A DNA stretch of 64,000 nucleotides from Brevibacillus thermoruber 423 (GTDB taxonomy: Bacteria; Bacillota; Bacilli; Brevibacillales; Brevibacillaceae), in NCBI RefSeq assembly GCF_000454065.1, contig NZ_KE695651.1, positions 192,258 through 256,257 of the forward strand. The letters run 5' to 3'. Under the pieces are notes generated by a model that had not been told where the DNA came from, searched no databases, and saw nothing but the letters and a program-made list of their open reading frames with translations. Position 1 is the first letter of the stretch. Every line of letters starts with the position of its first letter. Below are positions 35,292 through 43,496 of this stretch, one piece after another. The translations under genes and the position numbers were made by a program.

Positions 35292-35735
35292 ATGGCAAAA
35301 GTGGAAAACCGCACGCTGCGCGAAATCATGACGAAAGACGTGGCGACTGTTACGCTTAAAGATAACGTCTACGAAGTGGCATGCAAAATGCGCGACTGGA
35401 ACGTCGGCGTCATCCCCGTAGTGGATGAAAAGCAGGATGTGATCGGCGTCATCACCGACCGCGACATCGTCATTCGCGGGTTGGCCGAGAAGCGGGAAGG
35501 ATCGGCTGCCGTGGAACAGGTGATGACCCGCGACATCATCCTGGGCCGGCCGGATATGACGGTGGACGAAGCGGCCAAAATCATGGCCCAGCATCAGATT
35601 CGCCGCCTGCCGGTGGTGGAGAACGGCAAGCTGGTGGGGATTGTTGCGCTGGGTGACATGGCGGTCCGTCAGGCGCACCACGACGAAGCCAGCGAAGCGC
35701 TGTACGAAATCTCCGAACAGGCGCCCCGCCACTGA
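35292..35735 (+). CDS. Tandem CBS-domain protein
   Basis: This 147-residue soluble protein consists of two CBS domains: LREIMTKDVATVTLKDNVYEVACKM (as blocks) with GVITDRDIVIRG, and VEQVMTRDIILG with RRLPVVENGKLVGIVALGDMA. Such pairs bind adenine nucleotides and act as energy or stress sensors. AAGGAGGAG precedes ATG 35292; the longer frame to 35226 has no site. It is monocistronic. Confidence 0.93.
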   Translation: MAKVENRTLREIMTKDVATVTLKDNVYEVACKMRDWNVGVIPVVDEKQDVIGVITDRDIVIRGLAEKREGSAAVEQVMTRDIILGRPDMTVDEAAKIMAQHQIRRLPVVENGKLVGIVALGDMAVRQAHHDEASEALYEISEQAPRH

Positions 35736-36041
35736 GCGGCTGCCGGGGGATCACGCAGCACGTCGCAAGGCACATGATACGCCGCCATGTAACGGCGGCA
35801 GGAGGACGTCTGTCCTGGGAACGGAACGGAAAGGCTGTCGGCGCGCGACCGGCAGCCTTTCCTTTTTTATATGGATAGGCGGGAATAGGCGGGAGCAGCC
35901 GTCCCGCTCGCCCGGCACGGTCCAATAACACCGCGGTCCTTTCCGCGGTCCTTTACCCGTCGCGGAACAGGGGCTGTACATTCACGCAGCGTCAAGGTTT
36001 ACAATGGGGAGAGAATCGGAAAAAGGGGAGAACAGCGGCAC
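35736..36041. other. Gene-free stretch with terminator and 12-bp tandem repeat
   Basis: About 300 bases hold no convincing gene. They contain the hairpin at 35828-35868 and a 12-base tandem duplication CCGCGGTCCTTT (35931-35942 and 35943-35954). A promoter for the MerR fusion gene is not obvious. Confidence 0.6.
35828..35868 (+). terminator. Terminator downstream of CBS gene
   Basis: GGAAAGGCTG (35828-35837) and CAGCCTTTCC (35853-35862) form a 10-bp stem with a GC-rich loop followed by TTTTTT. Confidence 0.85.
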
Positions 36042-37091
36042 ATGCATATCAAGGAGATGGCCCGCCGCCTGCAAATCACGCCGCGGGCGATCCGTTTTTA
36101 CGAAGAAAAGGGACTGGTCACGCCGAAAAAGGCGGACGGTTCCGGATACCGGCAGTTTACGGAGGAGGACGTGTGGCGCCTGCAAACCGTCATCACCCTG
36201 CGCGAGGTGGGCATGTCCATCGAAGACATCCGCCAACTGCTGCGGCAGTTGGACGAAGGGGAGGGCGGCCTCCTGCACTACCTGGAGCTGCAGCTTTCCT
36301 TCGTGTACGACCGCTGGGTGGAGCTGAGCAAGGTGATCCACACCACGGAGGCGATGATTGAGCGGGTGAAGCGGGATGGAGAAAGCGATCCCGCCTCCCT
36401 GTTTGAACTGGCGGAAGCCAGCAAACGGCTCCGCCTGGCGCGAAGCAACTGGGTGGACCGGTGGAATTTCAACCAGTTGGCGGCCGACTACGACCAAATG
36501 GTCACGGAATCGCGGGAAGGGTTTAACCCGCACGAACGATATGAACAAGTGCTCGACGCCCTGGTCGAGAAGGTCGCCCCCCAGCCGGGCGAAACCGGTC
36601 TTGACGCCGGGACGGGCACGGGGAATCTGGCCCGGCGGTTGAGGGAACGGGGAGCGAAGATCTGCGCGTTCGACCAGTCGCCTGAGATGTTGAAGCGGTG
36701 CAGGCAAAAAAATCCAGGGGTGGAGGCCAAGCTCGGCACGTTTTTCGCGTTTCCGTTTTTGGACAGCCGCTTTGACTTCGTCGCCACCAGCTATGCGCTT
36801 CACCATTTGACCGACGAGCAGAAAGTGCTGGCGCTGGCGGAGTGCCGGCGCGTACTGAAACCGGCGGGGCGGTTGGCGATTGCCGATCTCATGTTCACGG
36901 ACGCCGACCATCGCGCGCAGCACCTGGAGGCGCTGCGGCAGTCCGGCCAGACGGATGTCATCGAACGGATCGAGTACGAGTACTACGCCGACCGCTCGCG
37001 GCTGCTGGCCGCGCTGGAGGAACTGGGATTTCAGCCGGAAGCGGAACAGTTGACCACCTATGTTCACCTCGTTTTCGCCCGATTGGCGTAA
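36042..37091 (+). CDS. MerR-type regulator fused to a SAM-dependent methyltransferase
   Basis: This 349-residue protein has a MerR helix-turn-helix (residues 1-70: HIKEMARRLQITPRAIRFYEEKGL, read as two blocks) and a dimerising helix (about 75-130). A class I methyltransferase domain follows (about 145-349) with motif I GLDAGTGTGNLA, FDQSPEML, and FDFVATSYALHHL. The second half resembles YrrT-type enzymes. Methyltransferase domains on MerR regulators suggest sensing or inactivation of a small molecule. No Cys metal-ligand motif of metal-sensing MerR proteins is visible. GGGGAG lies upstream of the ATG. Confidence 0.85.
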   Translation: MHIKEMARRLQITPRAIRFYEEKGLVTPKKADGSGYRQFTEEDVWRLQTVITLREVGMSIEDIRQLLRQLDEGEGGLLHYLELQLSFVYDRWVELSKVIHTTEAMIERVKRDGESDPASLFELAEASKRLRLARSNWVDRWNFNQLAADYDQMVTESREGFNPHERYEQVLDALVEKVAPQPGETGLDAGTGTGNLARRLRERGAKICAFDQSPEMLKRCRQKNPGVEAKLGTFFAFPFLDSRFDFVATSYALHHLTDEQKVLALAECRRVLKPAGRLAIADLMFTDADHRAQHLEALRQSGQTDVIERIEYEYYADRSRLLAALEELGFQPEAEQLTTYVHLVFARLA

Positions 37092-37189
37092 GCGGCCCCT
37101 TGTCCCTGCCACTTTTGGGCTCATCCAGCCACTGACACCCGTCTAGTCAGTTGCATAGGCTGTAGCGAGAAGGAAAGGGGGACTCCACC

Positions 37190-37291
37190 ATGGGTTTTCT
37201 GGATGGTTTTTTTGACCGGGAGAACGATGATTTCTTGTGGATTATCATCGTCGTGGTGATCTTGCTGTTTTTGTTCAGCGACCGGGATTGA
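37190..37291 (+). CDS. 33-residue single-pass membrane peptide
   Basis: ATG 37190 follows GGAAAGGGGGA with good spacing. The product has an acidic head (FLDGFFDREND), a hydrophobic helix (FLWIIIVVVILLFLF) and ends SDRD. A strong terminator begins 12 bases after the stop, so the unit looks like a real monocistron. I do not recognise the family; it could be a small sporulation or stress membrane peptide. Confidence 0.65.
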   Translation: MGFLDGFFDRENDDFLWIIIVVVILLFLFSDRD

Positions 37292-37302
37292 ACATCCTCG
37301 AC

Positions 37303-37331
37303 AAAACGACCTGCCTGCTGGGTCGTTTTTG
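37303..37331 (+). terminator. Terminator after the 33-residue peptide gene
   Basis: AAAACGACC and GGTCGTTTTT enclose a short loop. Confidence 0.85.
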
Positions 37332-37425
37332 TGTTTTCCCTCCCGGCCGCCTTCATCCCGGTTGACCTCTTCGGGCCGATCGGCTACGCTGGTAAACAGC
37401 GCAGCGAGAAAAGGAGAGAACACCG

Positions 37426-38139
37426 ATGAAGAACATCATCCATTGGCTGATCGCCCTGTCCCTCCTGCTGACCGCCTGTGCGGCCGAGGATCAGCCGCGT
37501 CCCAACGGCGAGATGACAGCGGTCGTCAAGCGCGTGGTGGACGGGGACACGTTTGAGATTGCGAGCGGGGAAAAAGTGCGGATGATCGGCGTCGACACGC
37601 CTGAGACGGTCAAGCCCAACCACCCCGTGGAACCATACGGAAAGGAAGCGAGCAACTTCAGCAAGAAGCTGCTGACGGGGCAGACGGTCACGCTCAAGTT
37701 TGACGTCGAACCCCGCGACCGATACGGCCGGCTGCTGGCGTATGTGTACATGGCGGACGGCACGTTCGTCAACGAGAAACTGGTCCGGGACGGATACGCG
37801 CGAATCATGACCATCCCGCCCAACGTGGCTTACGCCGATCTGTTTCTGGAAGCAGAGCGGGACGCGCGGGAACACAACCGAGGACTGTGGGGACTGTCCG
37901 ATTCCCGGAACCCATCGAAAGAAGGCAAGAACGCCGAGGAAAACAATGAAGCGAAACAGGCGGAGAGCGCGCAGGAGACCCCGCCGCCGGGCAAGCCGAT
38001 CAAGGGCAACATCAATGCCAAAGGAGAGAAAATCTATCACGTGCCCGGATCGCCCAACTATGAACGGACGAAAGCGGAGGTCTGGTTCGCCACGGAAGAA
38101 GAGGCCAAGGCAGCGGGATTCCGCCCGCCCAAGCGGTAG
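37426..38139 (+). CDS. Lipoprotein thermonuclease (SNase family)
   Basis: This 237-residue surface lipoprotein nuclease has a signal peptide with lipobox LTAC (Cys18). The staphylococcal nuclease domain (about 30-145) carries [18 protein letters not shown], a [11 protein letters not shown] strand with the catalytic Arg, and NRGLW. A Gln/Glu/Pro-rich linker (about 155-190) leads to a C-terminal [13 protein letters not shown]...[15 protein letters not shown] module found on many Bacillales nucleases. It would cut extracellular DNA or RNA. GAAAAGGAG precedes the ATG. Confidence 0.92.
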   Translation: MKNIIHWLIALSLLLTACAAEDQPRPNGEMTAVVKRVVDGDTFEIASGEKVRMIGVDTPETVKPNHPVEPYGKEASNFSKKLLTGQTVTLKFDVEPRDRYGRLLAYVYMADGTFVNEKLVRDGYARIMTIPPNVAYADLFLEAERDAREHNRGLWGLSDSRNPSKEGKNAEENNEAKQAESAQETPPPGKPIKGNINAKGEKIYHVPGSPNYERTKAEVWFATEEEAKAAGFRPPKR

Positions 38140-38223
38140 CTGCCGATCAGCAGGCGCAAACGAATGAAGCGGCTCCGGTTCGGGAACACTGGTGTGTGAC
38201 TGGATGTGGAAAGGAGTGTCCCG

Positions 38224-38643
38224 ATGAAGGCCCAACGACTGATTTCCCGCCTGCTTTTGCTGATCGGGGCGGCCGCGTGCATCGAACTGTTTGTCTATGC
38301 AAGCCGCGATGCGGAAACCAAGGCGCCGGTCGAAGCCGTTCACGACCATCACCATCCCCCCACGCTGGACGTGTCCCATACGCTCAAACAGGACGACCTG
38401 CATTTGAAGCTGAACGTGACCGGCTTCACCTTTTCCGTGGAGAACATGGGGAAGGACAACCGGTACGGTGAAGGGCACGTCCATCTCTACCTGGACGGGA
38501 ACAAGGTGGCCAAGATCTTTGAACCGCAGTACGTGTTGAAAGACATTCCCCCGGGCCGGCACGAAGTCGTGGTGGAACTGGCGCACAACAACCACGAATC
38601 GTACGGCGTGCAGCAGAAGCTGCAGATCGACGTCAAGCCGTAG
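38224..38643 (+). CDS. Exported protein of unknown function, His-rich
   Basis: This 139-residue protein has a signal peptide or membrane anchor (residues 4-27), a HDHHHPP cluster near residue 41, and a compact beta domain with GEGHVHLYLDGNKV and PPGRHEVVVELAHNNHESYG. Repeated His residues suggest metal binding, but no family is recognised with certainty. AAAGGAG precedes ATG 38224; the in-frame start at 38206 lies before it. Confidence 0.75.
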   Translation: MKAQRLISRLLLLIGAAACIELFVYASRDAETKAPVEAVHDHHHPPTLDVSHTLKQDDLHLKLNVTGFTFSVENMGKDNRYGEGHVHLYLDGNKVAKIFEPQYVLKDIPPGRHEVVVELAHNNHESYGVQQKLQIDVKP

Positions 38644-38710
38644 CCCGGCCGGCGTCAAACCGGGAGTGGCAGTCCGGAAAAGCGGAGCGCATCCGAGGCG
38701 GACTGCATAC

Positions 38711-38760
38711 AAAAAGCCGACCCCCATCCCGTATCGGCGGGACAAGCATGGGCCGGCTTT
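38711..38760 (-). terminator. Terminator of the PrcB_C gene
   Basis: On the minus strand AAAGCCGGCCC pairs with GGGTCGGCTTT and is followed by T-rich sequence (38715-38711). A further GC-rich 8-bp hairpin lies at 38775-38803, between this and the stop codon. Confidence 0.7.
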
Positions 38761-38807
38761 CCTGTGTCGCAAAGAGGGGCAGGCTGGTTGCCGGCCCCTC
38801 TGTCGCG

Positions 38808-39236
38808 TCAAGAGATCGTTACCTGCACCTGGGCCTGCGCGTCGGGAAGCGCGACAACCAGGGTCGGATAGGAAATTACCTGTGTCTTCATCGTGCCGGC
38901 GGCCGGTTTTTGTTCACGGACGTGGATGACAAATCCGTGCGCGCCGGTGCGCTGCACCCGCTCGGCCACCAGACGGTAGCCGCCGGTCGGGCGCTGCCCG
39001 ACACCGATGACGACATAGGTCTTGCCGTCGGCGCGGACGACGGTGTGACCGCCGCTTTTCCGCACCTGGTTCAGGGCGTCCCGGACGGTTGGCGGGTAGG
39101 GGGCAGAGACGGTTTCAAACGCGTCCGCCCTTTCCACGGAGACGGCAGATGGGGTAGGATGATCTATAGAAAACGGCTGTCCCGCCGGAATCGACAGGGC
39201 GGCAGCCAGAAGCAAACTGTACAATGCGTGCAACAC
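38808..39236 (-). CDS. Exported protein with PrcB C-terminal-like domain
   Basis: This 142-residue protein has an N-terminal signal peptide (MLHALYSLLLAAALSIPAG). Its C-terminal domain contains YVVIGVGQRPTGGYRLV and the ending SYPTLVVALP, the pattern of the PrcB_C family (protease complex-associated). GTG 39236 is chosen because GGAGGGA lies seven bases upstream and it opens directly on the signal peptide; the frame extends to 39305. It is divergent from the next gene. Confidence 0.78.
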   Translation of the reverse strand: MLHALYSLLLAAALSIPAGQPFSIDHPTPSAVSVERADAFETVSAPYPPTVRDALNQVRKSGGHTVVRADGKTYVVIGVGQRPTGGYRLVAERVQRTGAHGFVIHVREQKPAAGTMKTQVISYPTLVVALPDAQAQVQVTIS

Positions 39237-39307
39237 GGCAATATCCCTCCATGATGTTGTAGGTTGACGACCATGTGGCAAATAACGGCGAAAGCGGGGT
39301 GACAAGC

Positions 39308-41203
39308 GTGCGTGTGCAGCAATGCGTCGAATACCTTTCCCACTCGACCCGGCAAGCGATGCGGGACGAGCACGAAAAGCGACTGGGCATCCACGACGAA
39401 CGGGACGTGCACGTCCGCCTGGCCGATCCGGCCTTTGCCGCGGAAGTGTGGAAGCAGGCCAGTGAACCCGAGCGGCAGGCGATCCGGCTGTTCGTCACCT
39501 CTTCCGCCAGAGGGTTTTTCCGGAAGAGAGAGTGGGATCGGCTCAGCGCCAAAAACCACCGGCATCTGGCCGTCGGATTGAACAGACTGCGCAGGCTCGG
39601 CCTGGTGCTTACCGTTCGCAAGATGTGGAGCGAGATCGGTTATCTGATGCCCCGTGAAGTGCGGGAGCATCTGACCTGCTGCCTGCTGCCGGAGGCGGAA
39701 TCCCCTTCTCCGGCGCCAAAAACGCTCCCTTATTATATAACAGCGGGACGGGGGTTACATCTGGATCTTTTTGCCGTCCTGCTGTTCATTCGCGACAACG
39801 ACGTGCCGCTGACGCAAAAAGGCGGCCTTCACCGCCGGGTCCGGCAAAAGATGGCAGCGCTGCTGTCGCTGGACAGAAGCCATGTAGACGGATGGAAACT
39901 GCCGCCGCTTGCCGATGAGGAACCGGACGGGCTGCCGTTGGACGTGGTGCTGGACGTGGCGCTGCGCCTCGGGCTTGTCCGTCCGCAGGAGAAACGGCTC
40001 GTCCTGGCGGAGCGCCGCGTGCTCCAATGGCTGGACATGACACCGGAACAGAGCTGGGAACAACTGTACGAGCTGGCAGCCGAGCAGTACCTGCCTCACG
40101 AAGGCTGGTGGGACGCGCTGGCCTTGTGGATGAAGCGTTCCCCGCAGGAGCAGTGGCACTCGCTCGACAGCATGCTTCGGAGCTTGGCGGAGGCCGGATT
40201 TGTCCTGCCGGACGAGGCGAAGCGGCGGGTGGTCGACGAGTGGCTCCATCTGCTGCTGGGCTTCGGCTGGATTCAGCTCGGCACCGCGGCCGACGGAGCG
40301 CTTTACTGGCGATGGAACAGCCTGCCTCGCCTTCCCCGGGAAGAAGGGTGGTTTATCGATCCCGCCGGGGGCATCACCATACCGCCGCTCGTTCCGCTGC
40401 AGGCGGTCTGGGCGTTGAGCCGGTTCTGCCCGCTGGCGTTTGACGGGGACCTGCTGCGCGGCGAACTGCAGGCCAAACCGCTGCAGGCGTTTCTGGCCGC
40501 AGGCGGAACGGAGCGGCAGGCTGTAGAGACGCTGCGCCAGTCCTGTGCCCACCCGCTGCCGGAAGCGGTCGGGCAGTTGATCGCGATGTGGGGGAAAAAC
40601 GCGCGGCAAATCCAACTGGAACCGCTGGTCCGGGTGCGGACCGCCCACCCCGGCCTGCTGGAGGAGCTGCGGCAGATCGAAGCGTTTCAGCCGTACCTGC
40701 AGATGGTCATTTCCCCGACCGATTTCCTCGTGACGCCGGCGCAGGAGGCGAACCTCCTGGCGCTGTTTCGGGCGTACGGCTACGAGCCGCAGGCGGGTGC
40801 GCCGATGCGCGAGGAGAGGGAAGCGGCTGATTCGACAGAGGATGTGCCGGCTGCCGGTCTCTTTGCCGTGGACCGACCCTGGGACGGGTACGCGGTGGAA
40901 AACACCTTTCCCGACCAGTGGGAAGGCGTGCCCCAGGCGGCCGCTCTGCCCAAGATGTGGACGCAGCATTTCCAGTCCTACCATCCCCAAACCCTGCGCG
41001 ATCTGCTGCAGCGGGCCCGCGAGCTGGAACTGGAGGTTCAGCTTCGTCTCAGCGGCGGCCAGATGTGGGAAGGCATTCCCCGGCAGGTGGCCGTGGAGAT
41101 GGGGTACTGGCATCTGACCTTAGAGGAGCGCAGCGGAAAAAGGCGCTGTCGGCTGGACGAGATCGACCGCGTGCGCATTCTCCTGCCGGATTATCTGTAC
41201 TAG
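39308..41203 (+). CDS. XPB/Ssl2-type helicase-associated domain protein without ATPase core
   Basis: This protein of about 631 residues contains several winged-helix-like segments and a C-terminal region (about 490-630: YLQMVISPTDFLVTPAQEANL, HFQSYHPQTLRDLLQRA, and RVRILLPDYLY) typical of the helicase XPB/Ssl2 N-terminal-domain family in Firmicutes. No Walker A or DEAD box is present, so it is not itself a helicase. The role is probably DNA-repair or nucleic-acid associated. The start is uncertain: GTG 39308 follows GGGGTG, and GTG 39275 is in frame. Confidence 0.75.
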   Translation: MRVQQCVEYLSHSTRQAMRDEHEKRLGIHDERDVHVRLADPAFAAEVWKQASEPERQAIRLFVTSSARGFFRKREWDRLSAKNHRHLAVGLNRLRRLGLVLTVRKMWSEIGYLMPREVREHLTCCLLPEAESPSPAPKTLPYYITAGRGLHLDLFAVLLFIRDNDVPLTQKGGLHRRVRQKMAALLSLDRSHVDGWKLPPLADEEPDGLPLDVVLDVALRLGLVRPQEKRLVLAERRVLQWLDMTPEQSWEQLYELAAEQYLPHEGWWDALALWMKRSPQEQWHSLDSMLRSLAEAGFVLPDEAKRRVVDEWLHLLLGFGWIQLGTAADGALYWRWNSLPRLPREEGWFIDPAGGITIPPLVPLQAVWALSRFCPLAFDGDLLRGELQAKPLQAFLAAGGTERQAVETLRQSCAHPLPEAVGQLIAMWGKNARQIQLEPLVRVRTAHPGLLEELRQIEAFQPYLQMVISPTDFLVTPAQEANLLALFRAYGYEPQAGAPMREEREAADSTEDVPAAGLFAVDRPWDGYAVENTFPDQWEGVPQAAALPKMWTQHFQSYHPQTLRDLLQRARELELEVQLRLSGGQMWEGIPRQVAVEMGYWHLTLEERSGKRRCRLDEIDRVRILLPDYLY

Positions 41204-41262
41204 CCGGATTGTTTCGTGGTACAATGCAAGATAAGGGCTTTCAAGAAAGGGGGTCTCGCTGT

Positions 41263-41718
41263 ATGGAAGCATTGGAAACGGTGGACATGGCCCAGCTCAT
41301 CCTGCATTCACACGAGCTGTCCACGATGATCAACCATTCGCGCGAGGTCTCGGAGTACATCCACGCCAAGCAGCGGATGGAAGCGGACGAGGAGGCGCAG
41401 CGGCTGCTCGCGCTGTTCGAACGCAAAAAGGCCCAGTACGAAGATGTTCAGCGGTTCGGGAAATACCATCCCGACTACGATCAGATATCCAAGGAGGTCC
41501 GCGAGTTAAAGCGGTCCATCGAGATGCTGGATTCTGTCCAGGCGTTCAAGCGGGCGGAGGACAACCTGGACCGTCTGCTGTACCAGGTTGGGCGAACCAT
41601 CGCCGACGCGGTCTCGGAGACGATCAAGGTCCCCAGCAACAACCCGTTCTTGGAGGCGAAAAGCAGCGGCTGCGGCAGCGGAGGAAGCTGCGGGTGCAGC
41701 GTGAAAAAACGCTCATGA
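41263..41718 (+). CDS. ylbF: YlbF family regulator with C-terminal Cys cluster
   Basis: This 151-residue helical protein belongs to the YlbF/YmcA family. In B. subtilis YlbF forms the Y-complex with YmcA and YaaT, which affects RNase Y-dependent mRNA processing, competence and sporulation. Residues 20-130 hold the helical DUF964-like core (VSEYIHAKQRMEADEEAQRL). The tail has CGSGGSCGC, the Cys ligands thought to hold an iron-sulfur cluster in this complex. AAAGGGGG precedes the ATG. ylbG follows, as in B. subtilis, with one opposite gene between. Confidence 0.92.
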   Translation: MEALETVDMAQLILHSHELSTMINHSREVSEYIHAKQRMEADEEAQRLLALFERKKAQYEDVQRFGKYHPDYDQISKEVRELKRSIEMLDSVQAFKRAEDNLDRLLYQVGRTIADAVSETIKVPSNNPFLEAKSSGCGSGGSCGCSVKKRS

Positions 41719-42036
41719 CCGCGGCTGCCTGAGAAGAAAGCAGTCTTCGCACAGGTTCCCGCAGCAGAACTGCTTCTCCTGCGGCACGAGGAAGCGAAAG
41801 CGAAAGACGTGCTGCAGACCGGCGGAGCGCACGTAGACGCACTCCGGTTTCAGCTTCGTGTCGGCCGTGATCCGTTCACCCGTCGCCAACAGCCGCTCGG
41901 CCAGTTGGGAGGCGGGGAGCGGACTCGCTACATAGAAAAAGCGTTGGCCGGCAAACTCGCGCCAGCACGCTTGATCGGCGAAGTCCTGCTGCAGGATCGC
42001 GGCCGTAAGCTGTTGGTAGTACGTGTCCAGGAGCAT
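41713..42036 (-). CDS. Cys-rich hypothetical protein between ylbF and ylbG
   Basis: This 107-residue protein of unknown function overlaps the ylbF stop by six bases on the opposite strand. The C-terminus has FCCGNLCEDCFLL, a four-Cys cluster that could bind a metal. The N-terminal half resembles a small helical/sheet domain (YYQQLTAAILQQDFADQACW). GAGGGATG precedes the start. Codon pattern and clean start support a real gene. Confidence 0.7.
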   Translation of the reverse strand: MLLDTYYQQLTAAILQQDFADQACWREFAGQRFFYVASPLPASQLAERLLATGERITADTKLKPECVYVRSAGLQHVFRFRFLVPQEKQFCCGNLCEDCFLLRQPRS

Positions 42037-42139
42037 GTGCCATCCCTCGCTTCCAGGAGTCTTTTAAGAGGGACAAAACCGCGCAACGCGTCTGTTACGA
42101 ATGATTATATCACGTTCGGGAAGGAGATCGACGACCAGC

Positions 42140-42496
42140 ATGAGAGAACGACGTCTTGGGGTCGCCGTGTGGGTGAAAAACACGCGTGCCGCCAAAAATT
42201 TACGCAAATTTGGCACCATTCACTACATCTCCAAGCGGCTGAACTACGTGTCGATGTACGTCGATGCCAATCAGATCGACGAAACGATCCGCATGATGGA
42301 AAAGCTGCATTTCGTCACGAAAATCGAGCGGTCCCACCGACACGAGATTCCGATCGAGTACAACAACGCCAAGCCGGACAAGGCGAAAGAATACGATTAC
42401 AAACAGGAGAAGAGCCAGCTCATGGCCCTGGCGGAAACCTTGCAAAGCGAAGATGGACTGGTGCCGACAGGCGCTTCGACAGAAAACGTCCGCTAA
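42140..42496 (+). CDS. ylbG: YlbG (DUF2129) family protein
   Basis: This 118-residue cytosolic protein of unknown function is adjacent to ylbF in Bacillales. RRLGVAVWVKNTRAAKNL, YISKRLNYVSMYVDA and FVTKIERSHR are typical. AAGGAG lies 13 bases before ATG 42140, a long spacing. The C-terminal acidic/Lys tail is variable in the family. Confidence 0.88.
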   Translation: MRERRLGVAVWVKNTRAAKNLRKFGTIHYISKRLNYVSMYVDANQIDETIRMMEKLHFVTKIERSHRHEIPIEYNNAKPDKAKEYDYKQEKSQLMALAETLQSEDGLVPTGASTENVR

Positions 42497-42521
42497 GCTG
42501 CCACATTTCGGCAGCTTTTTT
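42495..42521 (+). terminator. Terminator after ylbG
   Basis: AAGCTGCC and GGCAGCTT form an 8-bp stem with a seven-base loop and a T-run. Confidence 0.85.
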
Positions 42522-42628
42522 GCTTTTGCTGGTCGGAGCGGCATGATATGCTGTAAGAAATGGAAAATGAAATGGAAATGGAAAGCGAAACTGACAATGA
42601 CAGCGTTTACAGAAGGGCGGGTGCGTAC

Positions 42629-43393
42629 ATGATTCACCTGGATATCAACTGCGACATGGCGGAAGGGTTCGGCCGCGGACGGCAATCGGAGGACCTGGGC
42701 ATCATGAAGTGGATTACGTCCGTTAACGTCGCCTGCGGCCTGCATGCGGGCGATCCCCACATCATCTGCAGAACGGTAGAAGCGGCGCTCCGGCACGGGG
42801 TAAAAATCGGCGCGCATCCGGGCTATCCCGACGTGCAGGGGTTCGGCCGCCGTTCCATGAACCTCTCGGCGCGGGAGGTGTACGAACTGGTGCTGTATCA
42901 GGTGGCCGCCCTGTCCGGTGTGACGAAGGCGCTGGGAGGGAGCCTGCATCACGTGAAACTGCACGGGGCGCTGTACAACGAGGCGGCCGAGCAGCCGGAG
43001 CTGGCCGAGGCGGTGGTGCAGGCGATCGGTGATATCGACGGTGACCTCATCCTCTACGCCTTGTCGGGCAGCAAACTGGTGGAGATCGGGCTGGAATACG
43101 GCCTGCAGGTGGCGGAAGAGGTGTTTGCCGACCGCGCGTATCTGCCAAACGGCAGGTTGGCTCCGCGCGAACTGGAGGGCAGCGTGCTGATCAGCAAGGA
43201 AGAGCAGATGCAGCAGACGAGGCAGCTCGTTCTGGAACAGACGGTGCAAACCGTCGACGGGAGCGTCATCGCGCTGGCTGCGGACACGCTCTGCGTACAC
43301 GCCGAAAGCCCCGACCTGCTGCCGTTTCTCACCGAACTCCACCGCTGGGCCAAACAGCATGACGTGAAAATCGAACCGTTCAGTGCCAAATAA
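42629..43393 (+). CDS. pxpA: 5-oxoprolinase subunit A (LamB/YcsF family)
   Basis: This 254-residue protein starts MIHLDINCDMAEGFG, followed by VNVACGLHAGDP, KIGAHPGYPD and HHVKLHGALYN, all hallmark segments. PxpA works with PxpB and PxpC to hydrolyse 5-oxoproline to glutamate with ATP. The pxpB/pxpC partners are not adjacent here. Start 42629 is used because the hallmark N-terminus begins there and GGGCGGGTG lies before it; the frame extends to 42560. Confidence 0.92.
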   Translation: MIHLDINCDMAEGFGRGRQSEDLGIMKWITSVNVACGLHAGDPHIICRTVEAALRHGVKIGAHPGYPDVQGFGRRSMNLSAREVYELVLYQVAALSGVTKALGGSLHHVKLHGALYNEAAEQPELAEAVVQAIGDIDGDLILYALSGSKLVEIGLEYGLQVAEEVFADRAYLPNGRLAPRELEGSVLISKEEQMQQTRQLVLEQTVQTVDGSVIALAADTLCVHAESPDLLPFLTELHRWAKQHDVKIEPFSAK

Positions 43394-43408
43394 CGAAGGG
43401 AACGAAAG

Positions 43409-43469
43409 AAAAAGCCGTGCCGTCCCGGCCGCCAGCGAAAAGGCGGCGGGGATGCGGCACGGCTTTTGT
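43409..43469. terminator. Bidirectional terminator between pxpA and modC
   Basis: AAAAGCCGTGCCG (43410-43422) and CGGCACGGCTTTT (43455-43467) form a 13-bp outer stem over a GC-rich inner loop. A- and T-runs suit both converging genes. Confidence 0.85.
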
Positions 43470-43496
43470 CGTGTTCGTCCAGCCCCACATGGCGGA

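Noticed and set aside
35931-35954. 12-bp tandem duplication as the start of a repeat array
   Set aside because: There are only two copies and no spacers, so it is neither a CRISPR nor a meaningful satellite.
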